Source: Pseudomonas fluorescens (lineage in GTDB: Bacteria > Pseudomonadota > Gammaproteobacteria > Pseudomonadales > Pseudomonadaceae). Taken from it: DNA of 64,000 nt. Where the stretch lies: the NCBI RefSeq assembly GCF_005938625.1, contig NZ_VCNJ01000030.1, positions 124,001-188,000 on the forward strand, read 5' to 3'. The notes under the pieces were generated by a model, which saw only the letters and a list, made by a program, of their open reading frames with translations, had not been told where the DNA came from and did not search any database. A program made the translations under genes and the position numbers. Positions 7,453 to 16,493 of the stretch are shown in pieces (positions within the stretch are counted from its first letter, which is position 1; each line of letters starts with the position of its first letter).

Positions 7453-8988
7453 TCAGGCCGCTTCGATCTTGCGGTTCTGTTCAACCTTGCCCAGATACGC
7501 TGCCAGTTTTTCCTGCTCTGCCGGTGTGGTGAACAAACCGAGTTTGCTGCGGCGCCACAGAATGTCGTAGGCAGTGGTTGCCCACTCTTCGCTGCACAGG
7601 TAATCGACTTCACGGGTGTAGAGTCCGCCGCCCAAGTGCTCGCCCATGTCCGCCAGGGTTTCTACGCCTTCGAGCATGCGCCAGGTGCGGCTGCCGTAGG
7701 TGGTGGACCAGCGACGAGCGATCTCGGTCGGCACGAAGTCGAACTTGTCGCGAATCTGCGCACACAAGGCCTGTGGCGTGGTCATGTCTTCGCCGCCGGG
7801 CAGGGTAGCGGTGGCTGTCCAGCTCGGGCGCATCTGGGTGAAGAACGGTAGCAACTGCGCCATCGCCGACTCAGCGAGTTTGCGGTAGGTGGTCAGCTTG
7901 CCGCCGAACACCGACAGCAGTGGCGCTTCTTCGCCGCCAGCCGACAAGGCCAGGGTGTAATCGCGGGTGACGGCCGACGGGTTGTCGGATTCGTCGTTGC
8001 ACAGTGGGCGTACGCCCGAGTAGCTGTGCTGGATGTCGTCGCGGCTGATCTGCTGCTTGAAGTGCGCGTTGACCACTTTCAGCAGGTAATCGGTTTCGCC
8101 TTCAGTGATGGCCACTTTCGCCGGATCACCGGTGTACTCGCGGTCAGTAGTGCCGATCAATGTGAAGTGGTTCAGGTACGGAATGGTGAAGACGATGCGC
8201 TGATCTTCGTTTTGCAGAATGTGCGCATGATCACCTTCGTACAGCTTCGGCACGATGATGTGGCTGCCCTGAATCAGACGGATACCGTACGGCGATTCCA
8301 TCTTCAGGTCATCACGAATGAACTTGGCGACCCACGGGCCAGCGGCGTTCACCAGCGCTTTGGCTGTGATCGAAAACAGGCTGCCGTCGGCACGTTCCAG
8401 GTTCAGGTGCCACAGGCCCTTGGCGCGGCGGGCGCTGACGCAGCGAGTCTGGGTGTGCACGTGGGCGCCTTTTTCACGGGCGGCCATGGCGTTCAAAACC
8501 ACGAGACGGGCGTCGTCAACCCAGCAGTCGGAGTATTCGAAGCCTTTCTTGATTTCGCTTTTCAGCGCGCTGTCGGCACCAAACTTGAGGCTTTTCGAAC
8601 CTGGCAGTTTTTCGCGCTTGCCGAGGTTGTCATAGAGGAACAGGCCCGCACGAATCATCCACGCCGGACGCAGGTGCGGACGGTGCGGCAGCACAAAGCG
8701 CATCGGTTTGACGATGTGCGGCGCTTTGGCCAGCAGTACTTCGCGTTCAGCCAGCGCCTCGCGCACCAGGCGGAATTCGTAATGTTCGAGGTAGCGCAGG
8801 CCACCGTGGATCAGCTTGCTGCTGGCCGACGAGGTGTGGCTGGCCAGATCGTCTTTTTCACAAAGGAACACCGAAAGCCCGCGACCGGCGGCATCCGCTG
8901 CGATCCCCACGCCATTGATCCCGCCGCCGATAACGGCGATGTCGTAGATCTCGGAGATTGGGGGCGTACGCAAGGTAGAGGTGGACAT
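7453..8988 (-). CDS. glpD: Aerobic glycerol-3-phosphate dehydrogenase
   Basis: 511 aa, start ATG 8988 behind a GAGG site. The FAD-binding IAVIGGGINGVGIAADAAGRGLSV is near the N-terminus, then DLASHTSSASSKLIHGGLRYLEHYEFRLVREAL, a signature of this family, and GVRPL and GGKLTTYRKLAE further on. It is a peripheral membrane flavoprotein that oxidises sn-glycerol-3-phosphate to dihydroxyacetone phosphate and passes electrons to ubiquinone. It completes the glpF-glpK-glpR-glpD set, all on the minus strand, and has its own promoter region with a likely GlpR site. Confidence 0.97.
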   Translation of the reverse strand: MSTSTLRTPPISEIYDIAVIGGGINGVGIAADAAGRGLSVFLCEKDDLASHTSSASSKLIHGGLRYLEHYEFRLVREALAEREVLLAKAPHIVKPMRFVLPHRPHLRPAWMIRAGLFLYDNLGKREKLPGSKSLKFGADSALKSEIKKGFEYSDCWVDDARLVVLNAMAAREKGAHVHTQTRCVSARRAKGLWHLNLERADGSLFSITAKALVNAAGPWVAKFIRDDLKMESPYGIRLIQGSHIIVPKLYEGDHAHILQNEDQRIVFTIPYLNHFTLIGTTDREYTGDPAKVAITEGETDYLLKVVNAHFKQQISRDDIQHSYSGVRPLCNDESDNPSAVTRDYTLALSAGGEEAPLLSVFGGKLTTYRKLAESAMAQLLPFFTQMRPSWTATATLPGGEDMTTPQALCAQIRDKFDFVPTEIARRWSTTYGSRTWRMLEGVETLADMGEHLGGGLYTREVDYLCSEEWATTAYDILWRRSKLGLFTTPAEQEKLAAYLGKVEQNRKIEAA

Positions 8989-9029
8989 CGGCTGGCCTCG
9001 GGTTCTTTTGATTTTCTATATTGGAAATC

Positions 9030-9043
9030 GAACATGAATGTTC
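9030..9043. promoter_or_regulatory. Candidate GlpR operator upstream of glpD
   Basis: GAACAT-GA-ATGTTC is a perfect inverted repeat 42 bases before the glpD start. A further TTCGAACATT lies at 9131-9140. E. coli GlpR sites are built of ATGTTCG / CGAACAT halves, which these match. No equivalent was found before glpF. Confidence 0.5.
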
Positions 9044-9149
9044 ATTTGCGAAAATGGTAGCCCATAAACACGCGCGCAGCCAGTCACGTTCGATTGAAAA
9101 AACTCATCGAAGGGCGGTTAAAAGAAAATTTTCGAACATTAAAAGCAAA

Positions 9150-9240
9150 AGATCGTCCGATCGCGGCCCGAGCCTTCGGCAGCTCCTACAGGTCAAGTGA
9201 ACCCATGTAGGAGCTGCCGTAGGCTGCGATCTTTTGATCT
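9150..9240. repeat. REP pair with extended arm
   Basis: Two inverted REP units, arms 9150-9190 and 9206-9240. The left arm has an extended form (GATCGTCCGATCGCGGCCCG before AGCCTTCGGC) in place of the usual GATCGCAGCC. The same variant occurs at 50288-50378. Confidence 0.85.
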
Positions 9241-9248
9241 TGCGGGAG

Positions 9249-10004
9249 TTAGACGACTTCGAGGCGAATCTTGTGCTGACTCAACAACTGCGCCAACGCC
9301 GGCACCGGCTGCTGATCGGTCACCAAACAATCAATCAGACTGATCGGGCCAAGACGAATCATCGCATTACGCCCAAACTTGCTCGAGTCAGCCGCCAGAA
9401 TCACCTGCCGTGCATTGGCAATGATCGCCTGGGAAACCCGCACTTCCTGATAATCAAAATCCAGCAAACTGCCGTCTTCATCAATCCCGCTGATCCCGAC
9501 CAAGGCAAAGTCCACCTTGAACTGATTGATGAAATCCACACTCGCCTGACCGACCACACCGCCATCACGACGGACATTGCCGCCAGTCAGCAGCACATCG
9601 AAATCATCCTTGGCACTGAGCATCGACGCTACGTGCAGGTTGTTGGTGATGATCTTCAGGTGATTGTGATTGAGCAGGGCGCGAGCAATCGATTCGGTGG
9701 TGGTGCCGATATTGATGAACAGCGAGGCGTGATCGGGAATCTGTGCGGCGATGGCTTCACCGATGCGTTGTTTTTCATCGCGCATCTGATCGGCGCGCAT
9801 CGCATAGGCAGTGTTTTCGACGCTGGAATCGTAGGCAGCACCGCCATGGTAGCGACGCAGCAGATTGGCTTCCGCGAGCTGATTGATGTCGCGGCGGATG
9901 GTTTGCGGGGTAACAACGAACAGCGTGGCCATTTCCTCGATGCTCACATAGCCGCGTTCGCGGACCAGCTCGAGGATTTGCTGCTGACGGGGAGGCAGAT
10001 TCAT
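9249..10004 (-). CDS. glpR: Glycerol-3-phosphate regulon repressor, DeoR family
   Basis: 251 aa from ATG 10004 (MNLPPRQQQILELV) with AAAGGA upstream; the frame is open further out but without a ribosome site. The DeoR-type helix-turn-helix spans about residues 6-55 (GYVSIEEMATLFVVTPQTIRRDINQLAEANLLRRYHGGA). The C-terminal sugar-phosphate sensing domain includes NIGTTTESIARAL. GlpR represses the glp genes and is released by glycerol-3-phosphate. It sits between glpK and glpD. Confidence 0.95.
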   Translation of the reverse strand: MNLPPRQQQILELVRERGYVSIEEMATLFVVTPQTIRRDINQLAEANLLRRYHGGAAYDSSVENTAYAMRADQMRDEKQRIGEAIAAQIPDHASLFINIGTTTESIARALLNHNHLKIITNNLHVASMLSAKDDFDVLLTGGNVRRDGGVVGQASVDFINQFKVDFALVGISGIDEDGSLLDFDYQEVRVSQAIIANARQVILAADSSKFGRNAMIRLGPISLIDCLVTDQQPVPALAQLLSQHKIRLEVV

Positions 10005-10072
10005 GGGGCTTCCTTTGGGCTGCCGTGCAAAATTTGCCCATGATGACGCAGGAATCCGCTCCCTACCAGTTT

Positions 10073-10215
10073 CCAAACAACGTGAAAGCTACTGCGCTCG
10101 GCCATCCTGCGTTAAAAACAGGCTCGGACTGCTCATTTACAAACCCGTAAACTCCGCGTCCTCGCCTGTTTTTGCCTTGGCTTGCCTTCGCTCGCTACGC
10201 TTTCACGCTGTTTGG
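10073..10215. repeat. 143-base nested inverted repeat between glpR and glpK
   Basis: Three nested arm pairs are seen: CCAAACAACGTGAAAGC with GCTTTCACGCTGTTTGG (outer), AAAAACAGGC with GCCTGTTTTT (middle), and TTTAC with GTAAA (centre). It would fold as one long cruciform or hairpin. I recognise similar sequence scattered in other fluorescent pseudomonads. It may act on glpK-glpR mRNA ends. Confidence 0.75.
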
Positions 10216-10242
10216 ACCGCTTTAGCCAGTCCTAAGGTTGGC

Positions 10243-11745
10243 TTATTCAGCGTCTTCACGCGCCCAGTCACGGGTGCGGCTGACGGCTTTTTTCCAGCCT
10301 TTGTACAGCTTCTCTTTTTCGGTTTCGTCCAGGCTCGGCTCGAACTCGCGCTCGATCACCGCTTTGCCGCGCAGTTCTTCCAGGCTACCCCAGAAGCCGC
10401 ACGCCAGACCGGCCAGATACGCCGCGCCAAGCGCTGTGGTTTCGCGCATTTGCGGGCGTTCCACCTGCGTGCCGAGGATGTCGGCCTGGAACTGCATGAG
10501 GAAGTTGTTCGCTACCGCACCGCCGTCCACACGCAGGGCTTTGAGGCGTTCGCCGGAGTCCTGTTGCATGGCGTCGAGCACGTCGCGGGTCTGGTAGGCG
10601 ATCGATTCCAGCGCAGCGCGGATGATGTGATCCACGCGTACGCCGCGAGTCAGGCCGAACAGCGCGCCACGGGCATACGGATCCCAGTATGGAGCGCCTA
10701 AACCTGTGAACGCCGGCACCAGGTACACGCCGTTGCTGTCCTTCACTTTATTGGCGAAGTATTCGGTGTCATGGGCGTCGTTGATGATTTTCAGTTCATC
10801 ACGCAGCCACTGCACGGTGGAACCGCCGTTGAACACCGCGCCTTCCAGCGCGTAAGCGACCTCGCCACGCGGGCCGCAAGCGATGGTGGTGAGCATGCCG
10901 TGCTGGGATTTCACCGCTTTGTCGCCGGTGTTCATCAGCAGGAAGCAGCCGGTACCGTAGGTGTTTTTTGCCTGACCTGGCTCCACGCACATCTGGCCGA
11001 ACAGCGCCGCTTGCTGGTCGCCAGCGATACCGCCGATGGCGATGCCGCTCTTGGTGCGACCGTAGATTTCCGAAGAGGCCTTCACCTCCGGAAGCATCTC
11101 GCGCGGGATGTCGAGGATTTCCAGCATCTTCGAATCCCATTCCAGCGAATGGATGTTGAAGAGCATGGTGCGCGAGGCGTTGGTGTAGTCGGTGACGTGT
11201 ACTTTGCCGCCGGTGAATTTCCAGATCAGCCAGCTATCGACGGTGCCGAACAACAGTTCGCCGTTGCGCGCACGCTCGCGGCTGCCTTCGACGTTGTCGA
11301 GGATCCACTTCAGTTTGGTGCCGGAGAAGTACGGGTCGGTGACCAGGCCGGTGTTGTCGCGGATGTACTCTTCGTGGCCGTCACGCTTGAGTTGCTGGCA
11401 GATCTCGGTGCTGCGGCGGCACTGCCAGACGATGGCGTTGTACACCGGGCGACCGGTGGTCTTGTCCCAGACCACAGTGGTTTCGCGCTGGTTGGTGATG
11501 CCGATGGCAGCGACCTGGTCGTGGTGCAGACCGGCCTGGGCCAGCGCTTCAACCATCACCGCGCTTTGTGTTGCGAAGATTTCCATCGGATCGTGTTCGA
11601 CCCAACCGGCCTGCGGGTAATGCTGGGCGAATTCGCGCTGCGCGGTGCAGACCACGTTCGCATCGCGGTCGAAAATGATCGCGCGGGAGCTGGTCGTACC
11701 CTGATCGAGGGCAATGATGTAGTTCTTATTCTGAATGTCGGTCAT
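10243..11745 (-). CDS. glpK: Glycerol kinase
   Basis: 500 aa, start ATG 11745. FGGY-family kinase: N-terminal YIIALDQGTTSSRAIIFD (phosphate-binding), SGTKLKWILDNVEGSRERA, FTGLGAPYWDPYARGALFGLTRG and DGGAVANNFLMQFQADIL. It phosphorylates glycerol to sn-glycerol-3-phosphate in the cytoplasm. It lies 77 bases downstream of glpF and is likely co-transcribed with it. Confidence 0.97.
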   Translation of the reverse strand: MTDIQNKNYIIALDQGTTSSRAIIFDRDANVVCTAQREFAQHYPQAGWVEHDPMEIFATQSAVMVEALAQAGLHHDQVAAIGITNQRETTVVWDKTTGRPVYNAIVWQCRRSTEICQQLKRDGHEEYIRDNTGLVTDPYFSGTKLKWILDNVEGSRERARNGELLFGTVDSWLIWKFTGGKVHVTDYTNASRTMLFNIHSLEWDSKMLEILDIPREMLPEVKASSEIYGRTKSGIAIGGIAGDQQAALFGQMCVEPGQAKNTYGTGCFLLMNTGDKAVKSQHGMLTTIACGPRGEVAYALEGAVFNGGSTVQWLRDELKIINDAHDTEYFANKVKDSNGVYLVPAFTGLGAPYWDPYARGALFGLTRGVRVDHIIRAALESIAYQTRDVLDAMQQDSGERLKALRVDGGAVANNFLMQFQADILGTQVERPQMRETTALGAAYLAGLACGFWGSLEELRGKAVIEREFEPSLDETEKEKLYKGWKKAVSRTRDWAREDAE

Positions 11746-11822
11746 GTCGATTGCCTTGGACGAAATAAGGGAGAGTGGGCCGTGGCGCAGGCTCTATAGG
11801 GCAGGAACCCGCGCCGACTGTT

Positions 11823-12674
11823 TCAAGAAGTTCTTGGTTTGCCGTCAATGGCCGGTTCTGCATCCTTTGTAGCAGGTGTGGCGCCGGTCAGGTGGCGGGC
11901 GATAAGCCCGCGATACCCGGCAGCGCCGAGGCAGGCACCGACAATCGGTGCAAAAATCGGAATCAGGAAGTACGGAATATCGCGGCCGCCAGTGAAGGAA
12001 ATTTCACCCCAGCCAGTAAAGAAAGTCATCAGTTTCGGACCGAAGTCACGCGCCGGGTTCATCGCGAAACCGGTCAGCGGGCCCATCGAGCTGCCGATCA
12101 CCGCGATCAGCAAGCCGATCAGCAGCGGCGCCATCGGGCCTCTTGGCAGGCCATTATTGTCATCGGTCAGGGCCATGATCACGCCCATCAGGATTGCGGT
12201 GATGATCATTTCGACTAGGAACGCCTGAGCGGTCGACAGCACGGGATTGGGGAAGGTCGAGAATACAGAGGCCAACTCAAGGCTGGCGGCCGAGCCGCGA
12301 ACCATTTGGTGAGTTTGTTCGTAATCGAAGAACAGATTGCTGTACAGCGTGTAAACCAACAGGGCGCCGCAGAAGGCACCGGCGATTTGCGCAAGAATAT
12401 AGAACGGCAGTTTGCGCTTTTCGAAGTCGGCGAAGATCGCCAGCGCGATGCTCACGGCCGGGTTCAGGTGCGCGCCGGAAACACCGGCAGTGAGGTAGAT
12501 CGCCATGCTTACGCCGACGCCCCAGATGATGCTGATTTCCCACAGGCCGAAGCTGGCGCCCGCGACTTTGAGCGCGGCGACACAACCAGTGCCGAAAAAG
12601 ATCAGTAGGGCAGTACCCAGAAACTCGGCCATACATTGGCTTGAGAGCGTTGGTTGCTGTAAAGCAGTTGTCAT
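11823..12674 (-). CDS. glpF: Glycerol uptake facilitator (aquaglyceroporin)
   Basis: 283 aa, start ATG 12674 with a GAGG site. MIP family with six membrane segments and the two pore motifs: GAHLNPAVSIAL in the first half (NPA box) and FAMNPARDFGPKL in the second. It lets glycerol diffuse across the inner membrane, where GlpK traps it. The promoter must lie in the AT-rich stretch just upstream (about 12780-12860). Confidence 0.96.
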   Translation of the reverse strand: MTTALQQPTLSSQCMAEFLGTALLIFFGTGCVAALKVAGASFGLWEISIIWGVGVSMAIYLTAGVSGAHLNPAVSIALAIFADFEKRKLPFYILAQIAGAFCGALLVYTLYSNLFFDYEQTHQMVRGSAASLELASVFSTFPNPVLSTAQAFLVEMIITAILMGVIMALTDDNNGLPRGPMAPLLIGLLIAVIGSSMGPLTGFAMNPARDFGPKLMTFFTGWGEISFTGGRDIPYFLIPIFAPIVGACLGAAGYRGLIARHLTGATPATKDAEPAIDGKPRTS

Positions 12675-13036
12675 TGAAAACCTCGGTTTTTGTTGTTGTC
12701 TGGCGCGATGCCGTCAGGGCAGGGCGCGATTTTCCCCGGTCAGGAATCCCCATTCCTTTCCCGGTTTACTGCTGGGTGCTGCGGTGACGATAATTCTTAC
12801 ATTATTCAGATTCGAAAAAATATAGACAAGAAACAAACCTGTCAAAGGTCGAAAGTGAACCGTCGGTCACAATAAAACTATTCGCTCTGTGAATGATCCT
12901 TTGCTGTCGCTCCATAACGGCACGCTCGGAATGCCCGCGGGCCACGGGAATCGCGGCTTGGAATAGAGCCTTTTAAGATGTGATCGCCTAGAATCCGGCG
13001 GAGAATTTTTTTGCCATTGCCGAGCCTGGAGCTGCC
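12675..13036. other. Intergenic, divergent glpF / ybaK promoters
   Basis: 362 bases without a gene. The stretch 12785-12835 is AT-rich and probably holds the glpF promoter. The 150 bases before ybaK show no obvious repeat. No convincing GlpR palindrome was found here. Confidence 0.5.
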
Positions 13037-13507
13037 ATGACCCCTGCGTTGGACTTGTTGAAAAAAGTTCGTGCCGAACATCGCGTGCACAGTTACGAAC
13101 ATGACCCAAAAGCCGCGTCCTACGGGCTGGAGGCCGCGGAAAAACTCGCGCTTGAGCCGGCACAGGTGTTTAAAACCCTGCTCGCGGCCAGTGAAAAGGG
13201 TGAGCTGCTGGTAGCGGTGGTGCCGGTCGTCGGAAGCCTCGACCTCAAGGGCCTGGCGCATGCTGCAGGTGTGAAGAAAGTGGAGATGGCTGACCCGGCG
13301 GCCGCACAGCGTTCCACCGGCTACCTGTTAGGCGGCATCAGCCCGCTGGGGCAGAAAAAGCGCCTGCGTACTTTTATTGATAACTCGGCTCAGGGTTTTG
13401 CGACTATTTATGTCAGCGCCGGTCGGCGTGGCCTGGAAGTCGAATTGGCGCCAGCCGTGCTCGCTGAACATACTCAGGCGAAATTTGCCGATATCGGCCG
13501 CGCGTAA
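13037..13507 (+). CDS. ybaK: Cys-tRNA(Pro)/Cys-tRNA(Cys) deacylase, YbaK/EbsC type
   Basis: 156 aa, start ATG 13037. The whole chain is one YbaK/aminoacyl-tRNA editing domain: HSYEHDP, ALEPAQVFKTLLAA, GLAHAAGVKKVEMADPAAAQRSTGYLLGGISPLGQKKRL with the conserved GGISPLG loop. The enzyme removes cysteine wrongly attached to tRNA-Pro. It stands alone between glpF and the PhzF-like gene. Confidence 0.93.
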   Translation: MTPALDLLKKVRAEHRVHSYEHDPKAASYGLEAAEKLALEPAQVFKTLLAASEKGELLVAVVPVVGSLDLKGLAHAAGVKKVEMADPAAAQRSTGYLLGGISPLGQKKRLRTFIDNSAQGFATIYVSAGRRGLEVELAPAVLAEHTQAKFADIGRA

Positions 13508-13602
13508 CCGTCATCGCTGTATGTAGAAAATTGGCCGGTTCTGTCACTGGCGTGGATCGCAGCGTGGTTGCATGCTTTGGCGACTGACTTAGGGAGAAAG
13601 TT

Positions 13603-14385
13603 ATGCAGCTCGAGTTTCATCAGGTCGACGCGTTCAGTGATCGGCCGTTCGGTGGTAATCCGGCGATGGTTTATCGGCTGGAGGCGTGGCTTGCGGATGA
13701 GCTGATGCAAAAGATCGCCGCCGAACACAATCTGGCGGAAACCGCGTTTCTGGTACGCGAAGGTCAGGCGTGGCACATCCGTTGGTTCACCCCGACCACT
13801 GAAGTGCCGTTGTGCGGGCACGCCACGTTGGCCAGTGCTTATGTGCTGTTCGAGATCTATAAGGAAACCGCCGAGCGTATCGACTTCACCTCTAAGTCCG
13901 GTCCGTTGAGCGTCACTCGGGAAGGTGATCGGCTGTGGCTGGATTTCCCTTCGATTGTGCCGTCAGAGATTGGTGTGACGCTGGATGTCGAGCGGGCATT
14001 GGGCGTTGAAGCCGTTGATGTGCTCGGTTCGAACGAATTGTTTGTGGTGTTGGAATCGGAGCAGGCGGTACTTGATTGCAAACCGGACATGGTCGCGTTG
14101 GCCAAACTGCCGTGGCTCGGTGCGATCGTCACGGCGCGCGGCAATCAGCACGACTTCGTCTCGCGTTATTTCGCACCGGCAATTGGCATCAATGAAGACC
14201 CGGTGACCGGTTCGACGCATTGCAGCCTGATTCCGTATTGGTCGAAGCGACTGGGCAAATCGAGCCTGACCGCGTGCCAGCGCTCGGCGCGGGGTGGGGA
14301 GTTGTTCTGTCGGCTGGAAGGTGAGCGGGTGAAGATTGGCGGCAATGCGACGCTGGTCGCCAGCGGCACCCTGATCCTCGGTTAA
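13603..14385 (+). CDS. PhzF-family isomerase
   Basis: 260 aa, ATG 13603 behind GGGAGAAAG. Two-lobed diaminopimelate-epimerase-like fold: FHQVDAFSDRPFGGNPAMVY at the N-terminus, the likely catalytic glutamate in HNLAETAFLV, then RWFTPTTEVPLCGHATLASA and EDPVTGSTHCSLIPYW in the second lobe. Members isomerise small acids (PhzF in phenazine synthesis), but most chromosomal copies have no known substrate. No phenazine genes are nearby, so a phenazine role is not supported here. Confidence 0.9.
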   Translation: MQLEFHQVDAFSDRPFGGNPAMVYRLEAWLADELMQKIAAEHNLAETAFLVREGQAWHIRWFTPTTEVPLCGHATLASAYVLFEIYKETAERIDFTSKSGPLSVTREGDRLWLDFPSIVPSEIGVTLDVERALGVEAVDVLGSNELFVVLESEQAVLDCKPDMVALAKLPWLGAIVTARGNQHDFVSRYFAPAIGINEDPVTGSTHCSLIPYWSKRLGKSSLTACQRSARGGELFCRLEGERVKIGGNATLVASGTLILG

Positions 14386-14390
14386 AAGCT

Positions 14391-14462
14391 AAAAGATCGC
14401 AGCCTTCGGCAGCTCCTACGTTGATCCCTGTAGGAGCTGCCGAAAGCTGCGATCTTTTGATC
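14391..14462. repeat. REP pair
   Basis: AAAGATCGCAGCCTTCGGCA and its inverted copy flank a 14-base loop. It lies between the convergent PhzF-like gene and the ABC ATPase gene. Confidence 0.9.
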
Positions 14463-14463
14463 T

Positions 14464-15573
14464 TTAAAGCGCGGCGCTGTAGCGACGGACGCCGTTTTCC
14501 ACTGCCGGGATTTGTGCAGCGGTGCTGCCCGATGCATGGAACAGTACGAGGTGTTCTGCGGCAACACGAATTCCCACTTCCGCACCAACCTGATGATCCG
14601 CATGGCTAGGGAAGATCGACTCCAGCTGCGCCCCCGTCGGCAATTGCAGGCGATACAACGTTGAAGCGCCAAGGAACGTCTTGCCGACAATCCGCGCTTT
14701 CAGCGCACTGTCCGGCGCATACACAATGTCATCCGGACGCAGCAACACATCCACAGCCCCGCCAATCGGCCAAGTGTAGGCACGATTGCCGCGCAACTCA
14801 CCCAGTTCGGTCTGCACCGATTCCGGGCTGCCGAGCTGACCACGAATGAAGTAACCCTGGCCGATGAAGCTGGCCACAAACGGCGTCGCCGGTTCGTGAT
14901 ACAGGTTGTACGGCGTGTCCCATTGCTCCAGTCGACCTTCCTTGAACACGCCAACGTGATCGCTGACGGCAAAGGCTTCTTCCTGGTCGTGAGTCACCAG
15001 AATCGCGCTGGTGCCACGGGCCTTGAGGATGTCGCGCACTTCATGGCTGAGCTTGCGGCGCAGTTCGCCATCGAGGTTGGAGAACGGCTCATCGAGCAAC
15101 AGCAATTGCGGCTCCGGCGCCAAGGCACGGGCGAGGGCGACGCGCTGTTGCTGGCCACCGGACAACTCGTGCGGGAAGCGTTTGCCGAGATTTTTAAGGT
15201 TGACCAGTTCGAGCAGTTCTTCGGTGACGCGCTCTTTGTTCGGATGCTTGCGGATACCGAAGGCAATATTGTCGGCAACGCTCAGGTGCGGGAACAGCGC
15301 GTAATCCTGAAACACCATGCCGATCCGCCGTTTCTCCGGCGCCAGGGTGAAGCCGGCGCTGGAAATGGTTTCGCCACCGAGGGTGATTTCACCTTCGTGC
15401 ACCGGCTCGAAACCGGCGATGGCGCGCAGGGTGGTGGTCTTGCCACAGCCGGACGAGCCGAGCAGGCAGCCGATGTCACCGGCATTGAGGTGCAGATTGA
15501 GGTTCTGCACCACACGTTGATCTTGATAACCGCAAGCGAGGTTGCGCAGGTTCAGCAGTAATTCATGGCTCAT
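14464..15573 (-). CDS. ABC transporter ATP-binding protein (FbpC/PotA type), no permease nearby
   Basis: 369 aa. Walker A GSSGCGKTTT (about 39-48), Q-loop FQDYALFPHL, signature LSGGQQQRVALARAL, Walker B LLLLDEPFSNLD and switch histidine VTHDQEEA are all present, followed by a C-terminal TOBE-like region (LRPDDIVYAPDSALKARIVGKTFLGASTLYRLQL). This is the layout of ferric-iron and polyamine import ATPases. No permease or binding-protein gene is in the window. Its ATG overlaps the argF stop by four bases, so it is expressed with argF; the same pairing exists in P. aeruginosa as I remember. Confidence 0.9.
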   Translation of the reverse strand: MSHELLLNLRNLACGYQDQRVVQNLNLHLNAGDIGCLLGSSGCGKTTTLRAIAGFEPVHEGEITLGGETISSAGFTLAPEKRRIGMVFQDYALFPHLSVADNIAFGIRKHPNKERVTEELLELVNLKNLGKRFPHELSGGQQQRVALARALAPEPQLLLLDEPFSNLDGELRRKLSHEVRDILKARGTSAILVTHDQEEAFAVSDHVGVFKEGRLEQWDTPYNLYHEPATPFVASFIGQGYFIRGQLGSPESVQTELGELRGNRAYTWPIGGAVDVLLRPDDIVYAPDSALKARIVGKTFLGASTLYRLQLPTGAQLESIFPSHADHQVGAEVGIRVAAEHLVLFHASGSTAAQIPAVENGVRRYSAAL

Positions 15574-16493
15574 GCGTGGTGATATGCCGGTTCGACGAGG
15601 AACTCGAGCAGGGCCTTCTGTGCGTGGAGACGGTTTTCTGCCTGATCCCAGGCGACGGAGCGCGGATCATCAAGCAGGTCGAGGCTGATTTCTTCGCCAC
15701 GGTGTGCAGGCAAGCAGTGCATGAACAGCACGTCCTCGGCAGCGAGGTCGAGCAGGGCACGGTTGACCTGGAACGGGGCGAACAGCTTGAGGCGCTTGGC
15801 AGTTTCCTCTTCCTGACCCATCGAAGTCCAGACATCGGTGCTCACCAGATGCGCGCCGCGCACGGCATCTTGCGGGTCACGCACGATGGTCACGCGATCG
15901 CCGGCCTTGGCGACGAACCCTGGGTTGGGCTCGTAGCCTTCCGGGCAGGCTACGCGCAATTGGAAGTCGAACTGCATCGCCGCTTCTATATAGCTGTTGC
16001 ACATGTTGTTGCCGTCGCCGATCCAGGCCACGGTCTTGCCCTGAATCGAACCACGATGCTCAAGGAAAGTCTGCATGTCGGCCAGCAACTGGCACGGGTG
16101 CAGGTCATCGGACAGGCCGTTGATCACTGGCACGCGCGAATTGGCGGCGAATTCAGTCAGGGTGCTATGGGCAAAGGTACGGATCATCACCGCATCGAGC
16201 ATGCTCGACATGACGATGGCGCAGTCGCCGATCGGCTCGCCACGGCCCAGTTGGGTATCGCGGGGCGACAGGAAGATCGCCTGGCCGCCGAGCTGGATCA
16301 TGCCGGCCTCGAAGGAGATCCGGGTACGGGTCGAGGACTTCTCGAAGATCATGCCCAGCACGCGGTTTTTCAGAGGCTCGAACAGTACGCCGCGGTTACG
16401 CAGGTCCTTGAGCTCAACGCCTCGACGGATCACGCTGACCAGCTCTTCGGGCGTGCAATCCATCAGGGAGAGAAAGTGCCTTGCGCTCATCAT
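15570..16493 (-). CDS. argF: Ornithine carbamoyltransferase, anabolic
   Basis: 307 aa; ATG 16493, with a second ATG directly after it, follows AAAAAGG. Carbamoyl-phosphate site FEKSSTRTRISFE (about 49-61), then HPCQLLADMQTF, ornithine loop and HCLPAHRGEEIS near the C-terminus. It makes citrulline from ornithine and carbamoyl phosphate in arginine synthesis; argG, the next step, lies 8 kb away. A likely ArgR site is upstream. Confidence 0.96.
   Translation of the reverse strand: MMSARHFLSLMDCTPEELVSVIRRGVELKDLRNRGVLFEPLKNRVLGMIFEKSSTRTRISFEAGMIQLGGQAIFLSPRDTQLGRGEPIGDCAIVMSSMLDAVMIRTFAHSTLTEFAANSRVPVINGLSDDLHPCQLLADMQTFLEHRGSIQGKTVAWIGDGNNMCNSYIEAAMQFDFQLRVACPEGYEPNPGFVAKAGDRVTIVRDPQDAVRGAHLVSTDVWTSMGQEEETAKRLKLFAPFQVNRALLDLAAEDVLFMHCLPAHRGEEISLDLLDDPRSVAWDQAENRLHAQKALLEFLVEPAYHHA

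Noticed and set aside
13603..14385. Phenazine biosynthesis role of the PhzF-like gene
   Set aside because: No other phz gene is near; most PhzF-like proteins are of unknown function.
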